Source: JABMQW01 sp964439935 (lineage in GTDB: Bacteria; Fidelibacterota; Marinisomatia; Marinisomatales; TCS56). Taken from it: a stretch of DNA of 64,000 nt. Positions 40,159 to 50,800 of this stretch are shown here, piece by piece (positions within the stretch are counted from its first letter, which is position 1; the number at the start of each line of letters is the position of its first letter). Under the pieces are notes generated by a model, which saw nothing but the letters and a program-made list of their open reading frames with translations, had not been told where the DNA came from and did not search any database. The DNA is taken from assembly GCA_964439935.1 (NCBI GenBank), contig CAYTPW010000016.1, positions 10,899 to 74,898 of the forward strand, in the 5' to 3' direction. The position numbers were made by a program, and so were the translations under genes.

Positions 40159-42213
40159 ATGCGCTACTTGGTAATAATTTTCTGTATCCTGTTGAGTGTC
40201 AATTTTCTAATTGGTGAAGTTTATAACGCTGGAAAGCTGGATAATAATATCCGGAACAGAGAGCGTGCGATAATTGAAAATGACAGTAGCAATCCAATTC
40301 GATTGATGGAACCCTCACCGGCACCGACCTATGTATCGCGTGATGATATATTTTCACCAGTACTAGTTGACTCGAGTAAAAACGGTTATGGGCTGTATTC
40401 GCAATCCACGACCCCGATTGAATATATACCGGGCCTTGGTGTCGCTGCTTGCTATCGCCAATGGCAGGGAGCAGATGTGTCGGCCGGTTATATTGGCACG
40501 GCTCAATCCCCCGATGGTATTAACTGGATGGTTTCGAGCGCGATAAACAGCGTGTATCCATATGGTGCTACACCCGATACTGATCCGGCCTTCCCGGGAC
40601 AACCTCAGGGACGTTACCCCAGTCTGGGGGGATCTATAAATGGGTATCCTACTCCAATCTGGACTGAATATACCACGACTACCGGTGGCGGTACCAATGG
40701 CGGTAGAGCAATGTATACTTATGATCAATTAGGTTGGTTTGGCAGTAGTTTTGCCAGCCCGATATTTGACCTGAATAATGGCTGCAATCCCACACCTTGT
40801 GATCCACCAGATTTGTGGGTCAGTCAAAGTCTAATTGTTGAAGATGCTACCGGTCCGATTTTATTAACCGGTTTTCAGGAAGGTTTAGCTAATAACAATT
40901 ACTGGTTGATACGGTCAAATCTGCATATGTTCGGGTATTATTTCATGAGCGACCCAGTGTTAATTCATGATGAATTGGCTTTCCACATTGATGGATATAC
41001 CGGTGATCCTGAATTTCATATTAATTCCGATGGGACCGGTTATTTGGGTGTGGTCGGTTACTGGCATGATTATCAGACTGGTGGCGCGGTTACAACCCAC
41101 ACCTTATTTTACAAGACTACAACTGATTATGGTCTGACCTGGTCAATTACCGGTGGTTTGGAAAATAGCGGTTTTAACCATATTTCCGATGCCAAATTGC
41201 TGGAGTTGTACACCGAAGCAACGGCTGGAATGGATGTTTTAGTCCCGGGTGATACCATGATTTACTCTGATCCTGATACGATGATAATAAATAATCTCTT
41301 CATCGGTTATGATTATGATCTGAAAGTTGATGCTGATGGCGGGTTGCATTTGGTCGCCCAATGTATTTTGCAGGGCGAACTATTTTCCGATGGTTCATCC
41401 GGAGTGGAATCCCGTTATTCAGGTGCTGGTATCTACCACTTCTATAATCCAACCCCTGACACTTCCGAAAACTGGACAGCCAGTTTTGTTCGTGATATGT
41501 GGCTCTCCAACCGTTTTGATTATGGAATAGCCGGCGCCGGGTTTACCGGATACCAGTATCATTCACCGGATCTGGCGATAAGTTCCGATCCCGGCAGCCA
41601 GACACTCTGGTGTGTTATTCCGGCGGTGACCGATTCTTCGGAACTCTGTCCCGATCTGTATTGTGACATCGATCTTTTTCTGTCAAAATCAGAGGATAAC
41701 GGTGCTACCTGGATCGACTTAGGAAATTTAACCAACACCCCGATTGTGGACGGTATTAAAAACTATGAAGTGAGCTCGCATATTGCGCCGATCGCCACAG
41801 ACAGTGGTTGTTATTTTATGTGGCAGGTTGCTGATTTCAGCCTATTGACCGTTGAAACTAATGAATACTTTGAAGACTATAAACAGCGGGTGTATGTTGG
41901 AAATTATGGATTAGAAACAGTTGTGGAGGTGGATGCTGATCTGCAACCCAATCGGTTTACACTGAATCAAAACTATCCCAATCCGTTTAATCCAACCACT
42001 CGGATTGAGTATAGTCTGGCCACGGCTGGAAATGTGACCTTGACTTTGTATAATATTATGGGACAAAAAGTGCTGACGATGGTCGACAAATACCTGAAAG
42101 CAGGAAGTCACGATTTTGTGCTGGATGCTTCTGAATTACCTAGTGGGATTTATTTCTATTCACTAACGCAGAATGGGAATACAAAATCTAATAAACTGGT
42201 GTTGATGAAATAA
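40159..42213 (+). CDS. Secreted Asp-box (sialidase-like propeller) protein with T9SS sorting domain
   Basis: The 684-residue protein has a signal peptide (MRYLVIIFCILLSVNFLIG). The middle shows Asp-box-like turns: SPDGINWMV, TTDYGLTWSI and SEDNGATWID, the S-x-D-x-G-x-T-W pattern of beta-propellers such as sialidases and BNR proteins. No sialidase catalytic arginine set was identified, so it may only be a binding or structural propeller. The C-terminus is a T9SS type A domain (NYPNPFNPTTRIEYSL to KLVLMK). It stands as its own unit behind a strong promoter. The strongest claim is exported surface protein. Confidence 0.75.
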   Translation: MRYLVIIFCILLSVNFLIGEVYNAGKLDNNIRNRERAIIENDSSNPIRLMEPSPAPTYVSRDDIFSPVLVDSSKNGYGLYSQSTTPIEYIPGLGVAACYRQWQGADVSAGYIGTAQSPDGINWMVSSAINSVYPYGATPDTDPAFPGQPQGRYPSLGGSINGYPTPIWTEYTTTTGGGTNGGRAMYTYDQLGWFGSSFASPIFDLNNGCNPTPCDPPDLWVSQSLIVEDATGPILLTGFQEGLANNNYWLIRSNLHMFGYYFMSDPVLIHDELAFHIDGYTGDPEFHINSDGTGYLGVVGYWHDYQTGGAVTTHTLFYKTTTDYGLTWSITGGLENSGFNHISDAKLLELYTEATAGMDVLVPGDTMIYSDPDTMIINNLFIGYDYDLKVDADGGLHLVAQCILQGELFSDGSSGVESRYSGAGIYHFYNPTPDTSENWTASFVRDMWLSNRFDYGIAGAGFTGYQYHSPDLAISSDPGSQTLWCVIPAVTDSSELCPDLYCDIDLFLSKSEDNGATWIDLGNLTNTPIVDGIKNYEVSSHIAPIATDSGCYFMWQVADFSLLTVETNEYFEDYKQRVYVGNYGLETVVEVDADLQPNRFTLNQNYPNPFNPTTRIEYSLATAGNVTLTLYNIMGQKVLTMVDKYLKAGSHDFVLDASELPSGIYFYSLTQNGNTKSNKLVLMK

Positions 42214-42250
42214 TAATCGATTCGGATATTTTACTGCCTTTTTGCCCGCT

Positions 42251-42297
42251 GAATAATTACCGGCACCATCGATAACTGGTAGTGCTGGTAATTATTC
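42251..42297 (+). promoter_or_regulatory. Long hairpin before the outer-membrane operon
   Basis: GAATAATTACC (42251-42261) is perfectly complementary to GGTAATTATTC (42287-42297). Inner GCAC/GTGC extends the stem. There is no U-tract. It could end the transcript of the preceding gene or regulate the operon starting at 42334. Confidence 0.5.
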
Positions 42298-42333
42298 GGT
42301 TTCAAAGCCAATCGATGAAATAAAGATAAACTG

Positions 42334-44469
42334 ATGCGGACGAATAAAAATTTATACTGGATAATTTTGTTGATTACAGTTCTGGTGTTCAATAACTGTG
42401 AAGAATCAGTTGATTCAGATGAAAGCACCGGTCCGGTCAACACTTTGGGAAATTCCTCCGTTGGCAATGGAATGGAAGGGAATATAGCTGATTATTTCTA
42501 TGATTTTGATTATGACCTGGATGTTGAATATTATCGCTTCTTTGGTGCTGACCTGGATATGTCATACAGCAATTATCTTTCATTAAGAAATGCGGAACCA
42601 CCTCAATTAACTCTGAAGACTTTTCCGGAGTTTCTGGTTCAGATCAGTCCCAGTGATATTGATCTAACTCATAGATATTTGGTCGATTCCTTGACATTTA
42701 GTGATGTCATTTTCCAGGATTCGGTCACGCTTTATTCCGAACCTTTCCGTAATATCAGATCGCTGGAATGGGATTTACTGGCTGAACCGGAATTTCAACG
42801 CTATAAGCAGGTAACGTCTGAACCGATTCTAGCCGACACCACAATTAAATATGGAGACACTTTAAACTTATATACTTATGCTGCGGTAGTTGATACACCA
42901 CTGATTCAAAATGGATTAATGTTTGTTGATAGTAGTGAGTGGCAGGATACAAGTTATACATATGAATCACTTTTACCCCGGCAATTCAGTCACAGCTTTA
43001 TTTTTACGCGGCATCAATTGAGTGGTGATTCTTTAATTTTCCGAATTAATACTGACTGCAATGATGATGGAGTCTGGACCAGCGCCGAATCAATTGTTGC
43101 TGCTGGCACCGATGGAGCCACTTATGATTCTACTAGCCAGATCTGGTACATTGATCTTGGTAACGAAATCTGGGACCCGGCTGAACCATTCTACGATATT
43201 GACGATGATGGTAATTACGATATCAATGAACCGTTTCAGGATCGTAATTGTAACAGTCATTGGGATGCCGCTGAAGCGATAGTTGACTCCCTGACTGCAG
43301 GGGCTGTTAGAGATGATATTTATGGTGTGTGGTTCCTGGATACTGGTAACGGTCTATATAACGAAGCTGAATTTTATTCAGACCTGAATCATAACAGCAC
43401 TGGTGATTCAGGGGAATTATTTGTGTATGATATTAATCCAAACAAACTTCTAGTAACTTGGTCCGATCGTTACACACCAGAGGTGATGCAGATAATTTTT
43501 GCCGCACGGGGGGAGATCCCGGCTGATTCTCTAATTGACCGCTGGGGCATAGTGTATCGTGATATTATTGAAGAGGTTGATCATACAGATCACCGGTCTG
43601 CGATGGTCACTATGCTGGATTCGATGGTCTCCCTTTATACAAATGAAATGGTCGCCCATGTAACTGATGATGTATCGGATACAGATTATTTGGTGACCAA
43701 GACCGAATGGGGCAGCAACGATCAGTATTATGATTATCTCTTATTTAAGAATGCTGAGCACATCTATCAGATTGTCCAGCCAAGTTATTTCAATCCTTAT
43801 GGGTATTACTGGACTGAGAATGCCATAAATGATGGTTTCTGGTACCAGAAATTTTTCAAGGATGAAGTTTTATATTATACTGCCAATGGATTATTGCGTG
43901 ATGGTGAGCAGATTGAATCAACATATTACGATACCACCAATGTTGCTGTTTATAAAATGAATAAGATCTATTCGGTCCTGTCTGATACAGTTAATGTTCC
44001 AGCCAAATTAAAACGAGGCTATGTTGATGGGTCAGACAATGTTGTCTGTTACGCCGATACAACCTGGTCAACAGGTACGATCGATGATTGCCCGGGTGCT
44101 GATACCAGTTTCACTGACTGTTTCAGAATCACACGGGTTCTGACTATGACGATGATTGGCACTGGAGTCGAATATGGTGAACGCAATACTACCTGGCTGG
44201 CAAAGGATTTTGGAATTGTCAAGGATCAAGTTGATATCCGCTGGAGTGAGCTGGAAGGTGTAGCACCTAACTGGGTGGAATACTCCCGCTGGGAATTGGG
44301 TCGCTTCAAAGCCAGTCCATCAACAGGTTCGGGGATGTTTAAACAATTGTTGAATCAGGCTCGCATGATCCGGTTAAATGAATTTGACCAGGTAGCGGAA
44401 TTCGATAATGATCCTTTAATATACCGCCGGAGAGCAGGGGTGCAACGGGTAAAGCTGTCTAATGATTAA
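42334..44469 (+). CDS. Exported (possibly lipidated) protein with acidic calcium-loop motifs
   Basis: This 711-residue protein has no recognised family. The N-terminus (MRTNKNLYWIILLITVLVFNNCEE) is a signal sequence with Cys23, but N-N before Cys is not a canonical lipobox, so lipidation is uncertain. Around residues 240-370 it repeats acidic loops of the type D-x-N-x-D-G-x-W or D-x-D-D-D-G-N-Y-D-x-x-E-P (DCNDDGVWTSAE, DIDDDGNYDINEPF). The same type of loop is inside the TonB receptor encoded 8 bases downstream. It is the first gene of the six-gene operon. A role as receptor-associated surface protein is inference. Confidence 0.6.
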   Translation: MRTNKNLYWIILLITVLVFNNCEESVDSDESTGPVNTLGNSSVGNGMEGNIADYFYDFDYDLDVEYYRFFGADLDMSYSNYLSLRNAEPPQLTLKTFPEFLVQISPSDIDLTHRYLVDSLTFSDVIFQDSVTLYSEPFRNIRSLEWDLLAEPEFQRYKQVTSEPILADTTIKYGDTLNLYTYAAVVDTPLIQNGLMFVDSSEWQDTSYTYESLLPRQFSHSFIFTRHQLSGDSLIFRINTDCNDDGVWTSAESIVAAGTDGATYDSTSQIWYIDLGNEIWDPAEPFYDIDDDGNYDINEPFQDRNCNSHWDAAEAIVDSLTAGAVRDDIYGVWFLDTGNGLYNEAEFYSDLNHNSTGDSGELFVYDINPNKLLVTWSDRYTPEVMQIIFAARGEIPADSLIDRWGIVYRDIIEEVDHTDHRSAMVTMLDSMVSLYTNEMVAHVTDDVSDTDYLVTKTEWGSNDQYYDYLLFKNAEHIYQIVQPSYFNPYGYYWTENAINDGFWYQKFFKDEVLYYTANGLLRDGEQIESTYYDTTNVAVYKMNKIYSVLSDTVNVPAKLKRGYVDGSDNVVCYADTTWSTGTIDDCPGADTSFTDCFRITRVLTMTMIGTGVEYGERNTTWLAKDFGIVKDQVDIRWSELEGVAPNWVEYSRWELGRFKASPSTGSGMFKQLLNQARMIRLNEFDQVAEFDNDPLIYRRRAGVQRVKLSND

Positions 44470-44477
44470 CAGGGATA

Positions 44478-47400
44478 ATGACCGTGTATAAATTGGCATC
44501 AATCACAGTGAAACTAATCATTTTGTCGGTATTCTTATTAAGCCTGACGATGGCTGGTACCGATGGAACTATTCGCGGTCAACTGACCGACGCTGATGGC
44601 ACACCACTGCCGGGCGGCCAGGTATTTATTAGAAGCTTGTCATTGGGCGCGGTTGCTGATGCCAAAGGTGAATATTTCATAATAAATATTCCAGTCGGGA
44701 CTTATGACGTTACCGTTATGATGATGGGTTACCAGACCCAGACCATGCGTGATGTTGTAGTTATTATGGATAAGACCCTCTGGCTGAACTTCAGTCTGCC
44801 AATCGAAGCAATAGAGGGTGAGGTTGTTGAGATCATTGGTGAAAGGGAATTGGTCGAGAAAGGTTCTACTGCAAAGAAAGTTACTGTGGATAGGGAAACT
44901 GTAGAAGCTCTTCCTATAAGGGATCTTACAGAATTGTATTCACTGCAGTCAGGAGTTGTCAAAGTGGAAAGCAGCTTCAATGGCATTCCTGATCATGAGG
45001 AACGCGGTCTGGAAGAAATTCATGTAAGGGGTGGACGAACCGGTGAAATCTCGTATATGATCGATGGTCTGTATATCAGAAATCCGATCTTTGGCGGTAT
45101 CGGTAATGGTACCCGCCTGAACCTGTTTGCTGTCCAGGAATTTGACTGGCAACCCGGTGGTTTCAATGCCGAATACGGTGATGCCATGTCAGCAGTGTCC
45201 AATATGCACACCAATGTTGGCGGTGATAAATTTGCCTACAAGTTTAAATTTGAGACAAGTGGTGTTGGTGCTGCTTTTGGATCCGAATATGATGAATTGC
45301 GGGGATATACCGACATCAATTTGGGTTTTGGAGGAAGATTCCCCGGTATCGATAAGTTGTATTACTGGATTTCGGGGCAATCAACCAACCGGGATAATTA
45401 TCGGGTCTATGAATTTGATGATCTGATCTATGAAGAATTCGATCCCGTGACTGATCCCGGTAATCTAGTGAATAAAGCCAAGTTGGTCCAACCCTGGGAT
45501 AATGTGGCTGGCTTCCGGGGTTTTGGGTTCGATAAAACAGAGGATATATTCGGTAAATTTACTTATAATCCGAGCAATAAGTTGCGATTGAATGCTTCGA
45601 TATGGGTAGTGTCAGCACACCGAAAGGGCTTCAGTGAACGCTATCTGTATTGGGATGAAGGTCAGAATGAATTGTTCCGTGATACTCATCGCTATACAAT
45701 AGAGTTAAACCATTCTCTTTCAAGCCGGACATTTTATACAGTCCGCGCTGCCAGATTTATCCAGGATCAATTCAGAGGCGTGCGTTGGCGTGATAATGAT
45801 GACGATGGTTATCCTGATTGGTTTGAGTGGCGTTATTCCGCTGGAGCCAATAGAGACATATCTGATCCGAATAATCCTAATATAATACCCTACAGCACCT
45901 CAACTCTTGGTGACACATTATACTACACCAAAAGGGACAATCGAAGTGGTTGGTATCACGGTGCTGCACCGGGTATTTATAACTGGGAAGTGGCGGAAGA
46001 ATTCACTGACTTAAATGGTAATGGTATCTATGATGAAGGAGAACCGTGGGAAGATCGAGCAGAACCTGGTTATAATGCTGGTATATGGGATGGACCAGAA
46101 TTGGTAAATACATGTATTAAAAGGGATGGTAGTTATTGGATAGTGCCAGAGATGTATGAGGATTATCAAGATTTTTTTGATTGGGAAATCGTGGAATATG
46201 AATTTGTGTTGGATCCCTGGTGGTTTGGCAACATCGGTGGAACTGGTCCACGCTACGATGGCTCGTTATTCAATCCCTATTATTTTATGCCTTTTGGAGG
46301 TGGTTTTACCAGTGGAAATTCCTGGGAGGAAGATCGAACCTTCGGAGGCACCGATCGGTTTTATGGTAATTCCACCGCTGAAACAAATGAAATTCGTTTT
46401 GATTTGACCTCCCAGCTCACTAATAAATGGAAAGTTAGAACAGGCTTTGACTTTAAAACCCATAAATTGGATTTTTTTGAGGTCATGGAACCCTGGTTGG
46501 GAGAAGGAGCTATCACTCAAAGCTTTGCCGAGTACTGGCAGGATACCGGTCCTGATGGTTTAACATTGCGTGATCCGGAATATGAAGGACCCGATTTCGG
46601 TGAAAATAATGGCAAATGGGATAAAGGTGAAAAGTATGATGATGCTAATGGGAACGGCCGCTGGGATAATTATCGGGAGCCTAAAGAATTATCAACTTAC
46701 TTGCAAAATACCTTTGAGGTACCCTGGATGGTGATTAATGCCGGAATCAGACTTGATGCCGTCAATTATAATACCAAGATCTGGGCCGATACATTAGGTG
46801 ATTATTCACCTGGTCGCCCCTGGTATTATCAGGACTCAGATGGCGATGGTGAATGGGATCCCGATGAACCGGTTGATGATAATCCCGGCTTTGCCGATGA
46901 ACGGGTTCTGTTTAAATCCGCCAACTGGTTTTATAAGGTTAGTCCAAGAATCGGTATCAGTCACGTTATCACCGATAAGGCCACCTTTACTTTTAATTAT
47001 GGGTTATATTATCAAACACCTAGGTATAGTAATGTGTATCTTAATACCAGCCAGCAGGAGGATCCCGTTCAGCTTTTTGAGGAAACCGAGGGAGCGATTG
47101 GTAATGGTACAATGAGCGCTTCACGTAATCAACAGTATGAATTTGCATTCAATGTCCAGTTTAGTAAGCACTGGGCTTTTAAACTGGGAGCCTGGATCAA
47201 GTATCTTGATCAGATGGAAACAACGCAGCATTATCGTAGTGGCGCATATACTTATCAAGTTTATACAAATTCTGACTATGGTAATGTCAAGGGAATTGAT
47301 TTCGATCTTGAAAATCGTGGGCAACTTATAAATACTAATATACAATATACTTATTCAGTTGCTAAGGCAAATAGCGAATATGATGCAGCAGCTATTGGTT

Positions 47401-47888
47401 CGGAAGCCAGTGATGCGCCATCCCAGGAATTTCTGATGTATTATGACCGGACTCACGATCTCACTGCCTCACTGATATTCACAAAATTACCGTTTAATAT
47501 CAGGGCGGGAATAACCGGGTTTTACCAGTCTGGAGCTCCTTATACACCATTGATTTTTGAAGGGCGCGATCCGAAAGAGGACTCCAAAAATCCAAATTCC
47601 AAACGAGCACCTGACTATCGACAGGTCAACCTTTCATTTTCCAGGTATCTTCAGATTGCCAGACATCGGATTATGCTGGGTTTGAACGTTTTCAACGTGT
47701 TGAACATTAAAAACGCTCTGGTAGTCTGGCCGTTAACTGGAAGGCCGGATGATCGTGGTGAATATTATACCGATCAAATTGGTTTTCCCGATGCCGATCA
47801 TGATATTTCCAATTCATATTATGATATGCCGTGGAGATATTATCCGCCCCGGGAAATTAATTTCTTTATTCAGCTGGATTTTGAATGA
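44478..47888 (+). CDS. TonB-dependent receptor with acidic extracellular insertions
   Basis: The 1136-residue protein has a signal peptide, a carboxypeptidase-regulatory domain (TDGTIRGQLTDADGTPLPGGQ to MMMGYQTQ), a TonB plug (EEIHVRGGRTGEISYMIDGLYIRNP) and a barrel ending in FFIQLDFE. Four acidic D/N-x-N-G-x-x-D-x-x-E loops interrupt the barrel: DLNGNGIYDEGEPW, GENNGKWDKGEKY, DANGNGRWDNYREP and DSDGDGEWDPDEPV. They look like calcium-binding loops on the outside. Ligand unknown. It starts 8 bases after the lipoprotein-like gene and its stop overlaps the next gene (ATGA), indicating one transcript. Confidence 0.88.
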   Translation: MTVYKLASITVKLIILSVFLLSLTMAGTDGTIRGQLTDADGTPLPGGQVFIRSLSLGAVADAKGEYFIINIPVGTYDVTVMMMGYQTQTMRDVVVIMDKTLWLNFSLPIEAIEGEVVEIIGERELVEKGSTAKKVTVDRETVEALPIRDLTELYSLQSGVVKVESSFNGIPDHEERGLEEIHVRGGRTGEISYMIDGLYIRNPIFGGIGNGTRLNLFAVQEFDWQPGGFNAEYGDAMSAVSNMHTNVGGDKFAYKFKFETSGVGAAFGSEYDELRGYTDINLGFGGRFPGIDKLYYWISGQSTNRDNYRVYEFDDLIYEEFDPVTDPGNLVNKAKLVQPWDNVAGFRGFGFDKTEDIFGKFTYNPSNKLRLNASIWVVSAHRKGFSERYLYWDEGQNELFRDTHRYTIELNHSLSSRTFYTVRAARFIQDQFRGVRWRDNDDDGYPDWFEWRYSAGANRDISDPNNPNIIPYSTSTLGDTLYYTKRDNRSGWYHGAAPGIYNWEVAEEFTDLNGNGIYDEGEPWEDRAEPGYNAGIWDGPELVNTCIKRDGSYWIVPEMYEDYQDFFDWEIVEYEFVLDPWWFGNIGGTGPRYDGSLFNPYYFMPFGGGFTSGNSWEEDRTFGGTDRFYGNSTAETNEIRFDLTSQLTNKWKVRTGFDFKTHKLDFFEVMEPWLGEGAITQSFAEYWQDTGPDGLTLRDPEYEGPDFGENNGKWDKGEKYDDANGNGRWDNYREPKELSTYLQNTFEVPWMVINAGIRLDAVNYNTKIWADTLGDYSPGRPWYYQDSDGDGEWDPDEPVDDNPGFADERVLFKSANWFYKVSPRIGISHVITDKATFTFNYGLYYQTPRYSNVYLNTSQQEDPVQLFEETEGAIGNGTMSASRNQQYEFAFNVQFSKHWAFKLGAWIKYLDQMETTQHYRSGAYTYQVYTNSDYGNVKGIDFDLENRGQLINTNIQYTYSVAKANSEYDAAAIGSEASDAPSQEFLMYYDRTHDLTASLIFTKLPFNIRAGITGFYQSGAPYTPLIFEGRDPKEDSKNPNSKRAPDYRQVNLSFSRYLQIARHRIMLGLNVFNVLNIKNALVVWPLTGRPDDRGEYYTDQIGFPDADHDISNSYYDMPWRYYPPREINFFIQLDFE

Positions 47889-50800
47889 CAGAAAAAAAAT
47901 CAATTAAAGTTATCAATATGAAATTTGTTAAACAGCTTCAATTTCACAAAAAAGCGACTCTGGGAATTTCATTAGCATCCGTGATCCTATCAACGTTGTT
48001 GTTTGGGGCGGAGGTTCATAGAAGTACAGAATCCACCCAGCCAAATTTTACCAATCCACCGCGGCTGGGACGGATTGGTGATTTCCCCTTTCCAACCAAC
48101 CCGATAAACGACCGGGCTAAAGGCTACCTGATCAAAGGTAAAGTAAAAAGCGCCGTTTTTAATTACGGTAATTTTATCCAATGGGGTGATTATAGTTCCT
48201 CAGGCTACAATGGTATGCCGGCGGGGATGTGGGGTAATTATTCCTATTTGCCCAGCGTGACCTTCATGGCTGGCGTTCGGGGAATGGAATATTCCCATAA
48301 ATTCAACTGGGTCGAATGTGAATCCTTCGATATCGGTGGTGGGAAAGAATTGAAAGTCTGGTGTTCCACGGAAGCTTACACGGCCTGGTATACCGATAAT
48401 GACACTAATTATGTTGGTGTTGTTTTCAATGTTGTTGATGACCGGGGTACGATTGGTGATCTGGTGGATAGCCGGTCAGCGGTTACCATGATGAATCAAT
48501 GGGGTTTTGATCATCCCAGCCAGGAAATTTTCATCACGACGGAGTCTAGCTTGTATCAAAGCACTAATCCCAATTCGTCACGCTCATTAATCGGATTAAT
48601 GTATCCCTGGGGAATGCGTCCCAAGCTAAAGGAAAGAACGCCGGAATTTGATATATACGATTATGGTGCCGATGAGGAAGAATGGACACCCGATGACAAC
48701 TATTATTATTATGGCGCCACTCTGTCAGAATCATGGTTTACGCGCTGGAGTCCCAGCACTAATACAGAATGGCATGCTGCAAACAAATCACGGATAACTA
48801 GCCATAATACTGAAGAAAATTCGGGTGATCTTTTTGGGGAGTTACCCTATGTTGACGACGATGATCCCTACCCTCTGCTGGCCCACAGTAATTATTCTCA
48901 AACCTGGCCAACCCGTTTAAACGAAGAAACAGGTGAATATGAACCATTCTGGCCCGGGTGGTGGTCGGATAATTACAATGAAAAATTACCCGGTTGTTCC
49001 CAGAGCCGGAAGGACCCTGACTGCTGGGAGCAGGTTCCTGGACGATTTGTTTCCGATACCGATGTTTACATGGAATTCGATGACCGCTGGGCACACCGCA
49101 GCAATATAGTGGATACTAATGAAGAATATGAGCAGACCGGATATCCCATGGGAATCAGGGTCAAGGCTACGGCCCATTCTTATGGAGTGGCATATGCCGA
49201 GGATATTTTGTTCGTCACGGTAAAGGTTCGTAACGAAAGCGGTGATTGGTACGATGCAGATGGTTGGCATGATGGTATGATCATGCCGGATGGGACTAAA
49301 CTCAATCGGAGCAAGGGTTTCGATTATAAAGGCATATACCTGGGTTTTTACATGGATGCCGATGCTGTTTCTGCTGATGCGAATGGTAATTTTGGCGTTC
49401 ATACCAATGATGACGATTTTATGGAATATCATTGGGAGCGATTTGAAGTAAATAACGAGTCAATGCTGATCAGTATGGCAATGATCTATGACTGGGATGG
49501 CCGCAGTGGTGTCGCCAATGACATTGGCATCGTTGCCACCCAATTATTGGATTCTCCCAGGGCGACGGAGCCGGTTGATCTGAATCAGGATGGCATAATC
49601 GATATATTCGTCGGAGAGCCTCTTAAAATGACCGACTGGCACTGGTTTGACTGGTACAACCGTCCCGGCGTACCATTCCGTGAAAGCAATAATAACTGTT
49701 GTGCCGGAGCTCAAGGGCGCGAACAGGCTCGCAACCGGGAGGAAATCCAGCTGAAGGTAATGTCGGGAGATACCACCAATCTCAGCGATGATGAAAAAAC
49801 CTGGTTCTTCCACACGCCTAATCCCGATACTGATCTGGATACGGAATTAAATCCGCATTTCGACTCCCTGGAGGGACTTGAAGAGGAACCAGCGTTTCTC
49901 AGTGAACCAGAAGGACTGGATTGTGTATTAATGTTTTCCTGTGGCCCATTCGATCTCAAAGTCGGGGAAGAAGTCCCGTTTTCGTTTTGCATCATATTTG
50001 GTCAGGATAAAACTGATTTAATCCAGAATGCCCGTTTCGCTCAGATCATGTATAATTCTCATTATCAGGGTTATACACCACCGGCGGTACCGTCAGTGGC
50101 CGTGGAGACCGATCATCAAAGTGTCACCCTGATCTGGGATGATGCTTCGGAAGTGTCTACCGATGTCGTCACCGGATACTCCGATTTTGAAGGCTATAAA
50201 ATTTATAAAAGCATCGATGGCGGAAACACCTGGGGTGATCCAAAAGATAAAATCTACGATGAAAATAATATTTTTGTTGGCTGGCGGCCAGTAGCCCAAT
50301 TTGATTTGACCGCCGAAGAGGATTCGCTCCACTGCATCTATGATAATGGTGATTGTGATGATGTAAACCGCGGTCACGCAATCAATGGTCCGGATCCAAA
50401 CGCACCCTGGTTTCATCTGGGAACAGATACGGGACTGCCGGTGCAGGGCGGCGATGGTAAATATCGTTGGGTCGACACCGATGTGATCGACGGATTGGAA
50501 TATACTTATTCCGTAACGGCTTACGATATGGGTGTTGAAGCACCATCCCGTATAGTCTATTCCGACCCGTCAGGGACCGGCAATATCAGTGCCGATACGG
50601 TATATTCCACTTCCAATCCTAATTCCTGGTCTGAACCAAATGGGTATCAGTACATTGAGAATTCCCGTGGTACGACCATTCATGATCCCAATTTTGTAAC
50701 GGTAATTCCCGGTTTTCCGGCCGCCCAGAATCTGAGTAGTATTAAAGTCGTCCCCAATCCCTATCTCGTAAGATCCGGTTATAATGAAACTGAATATGTT

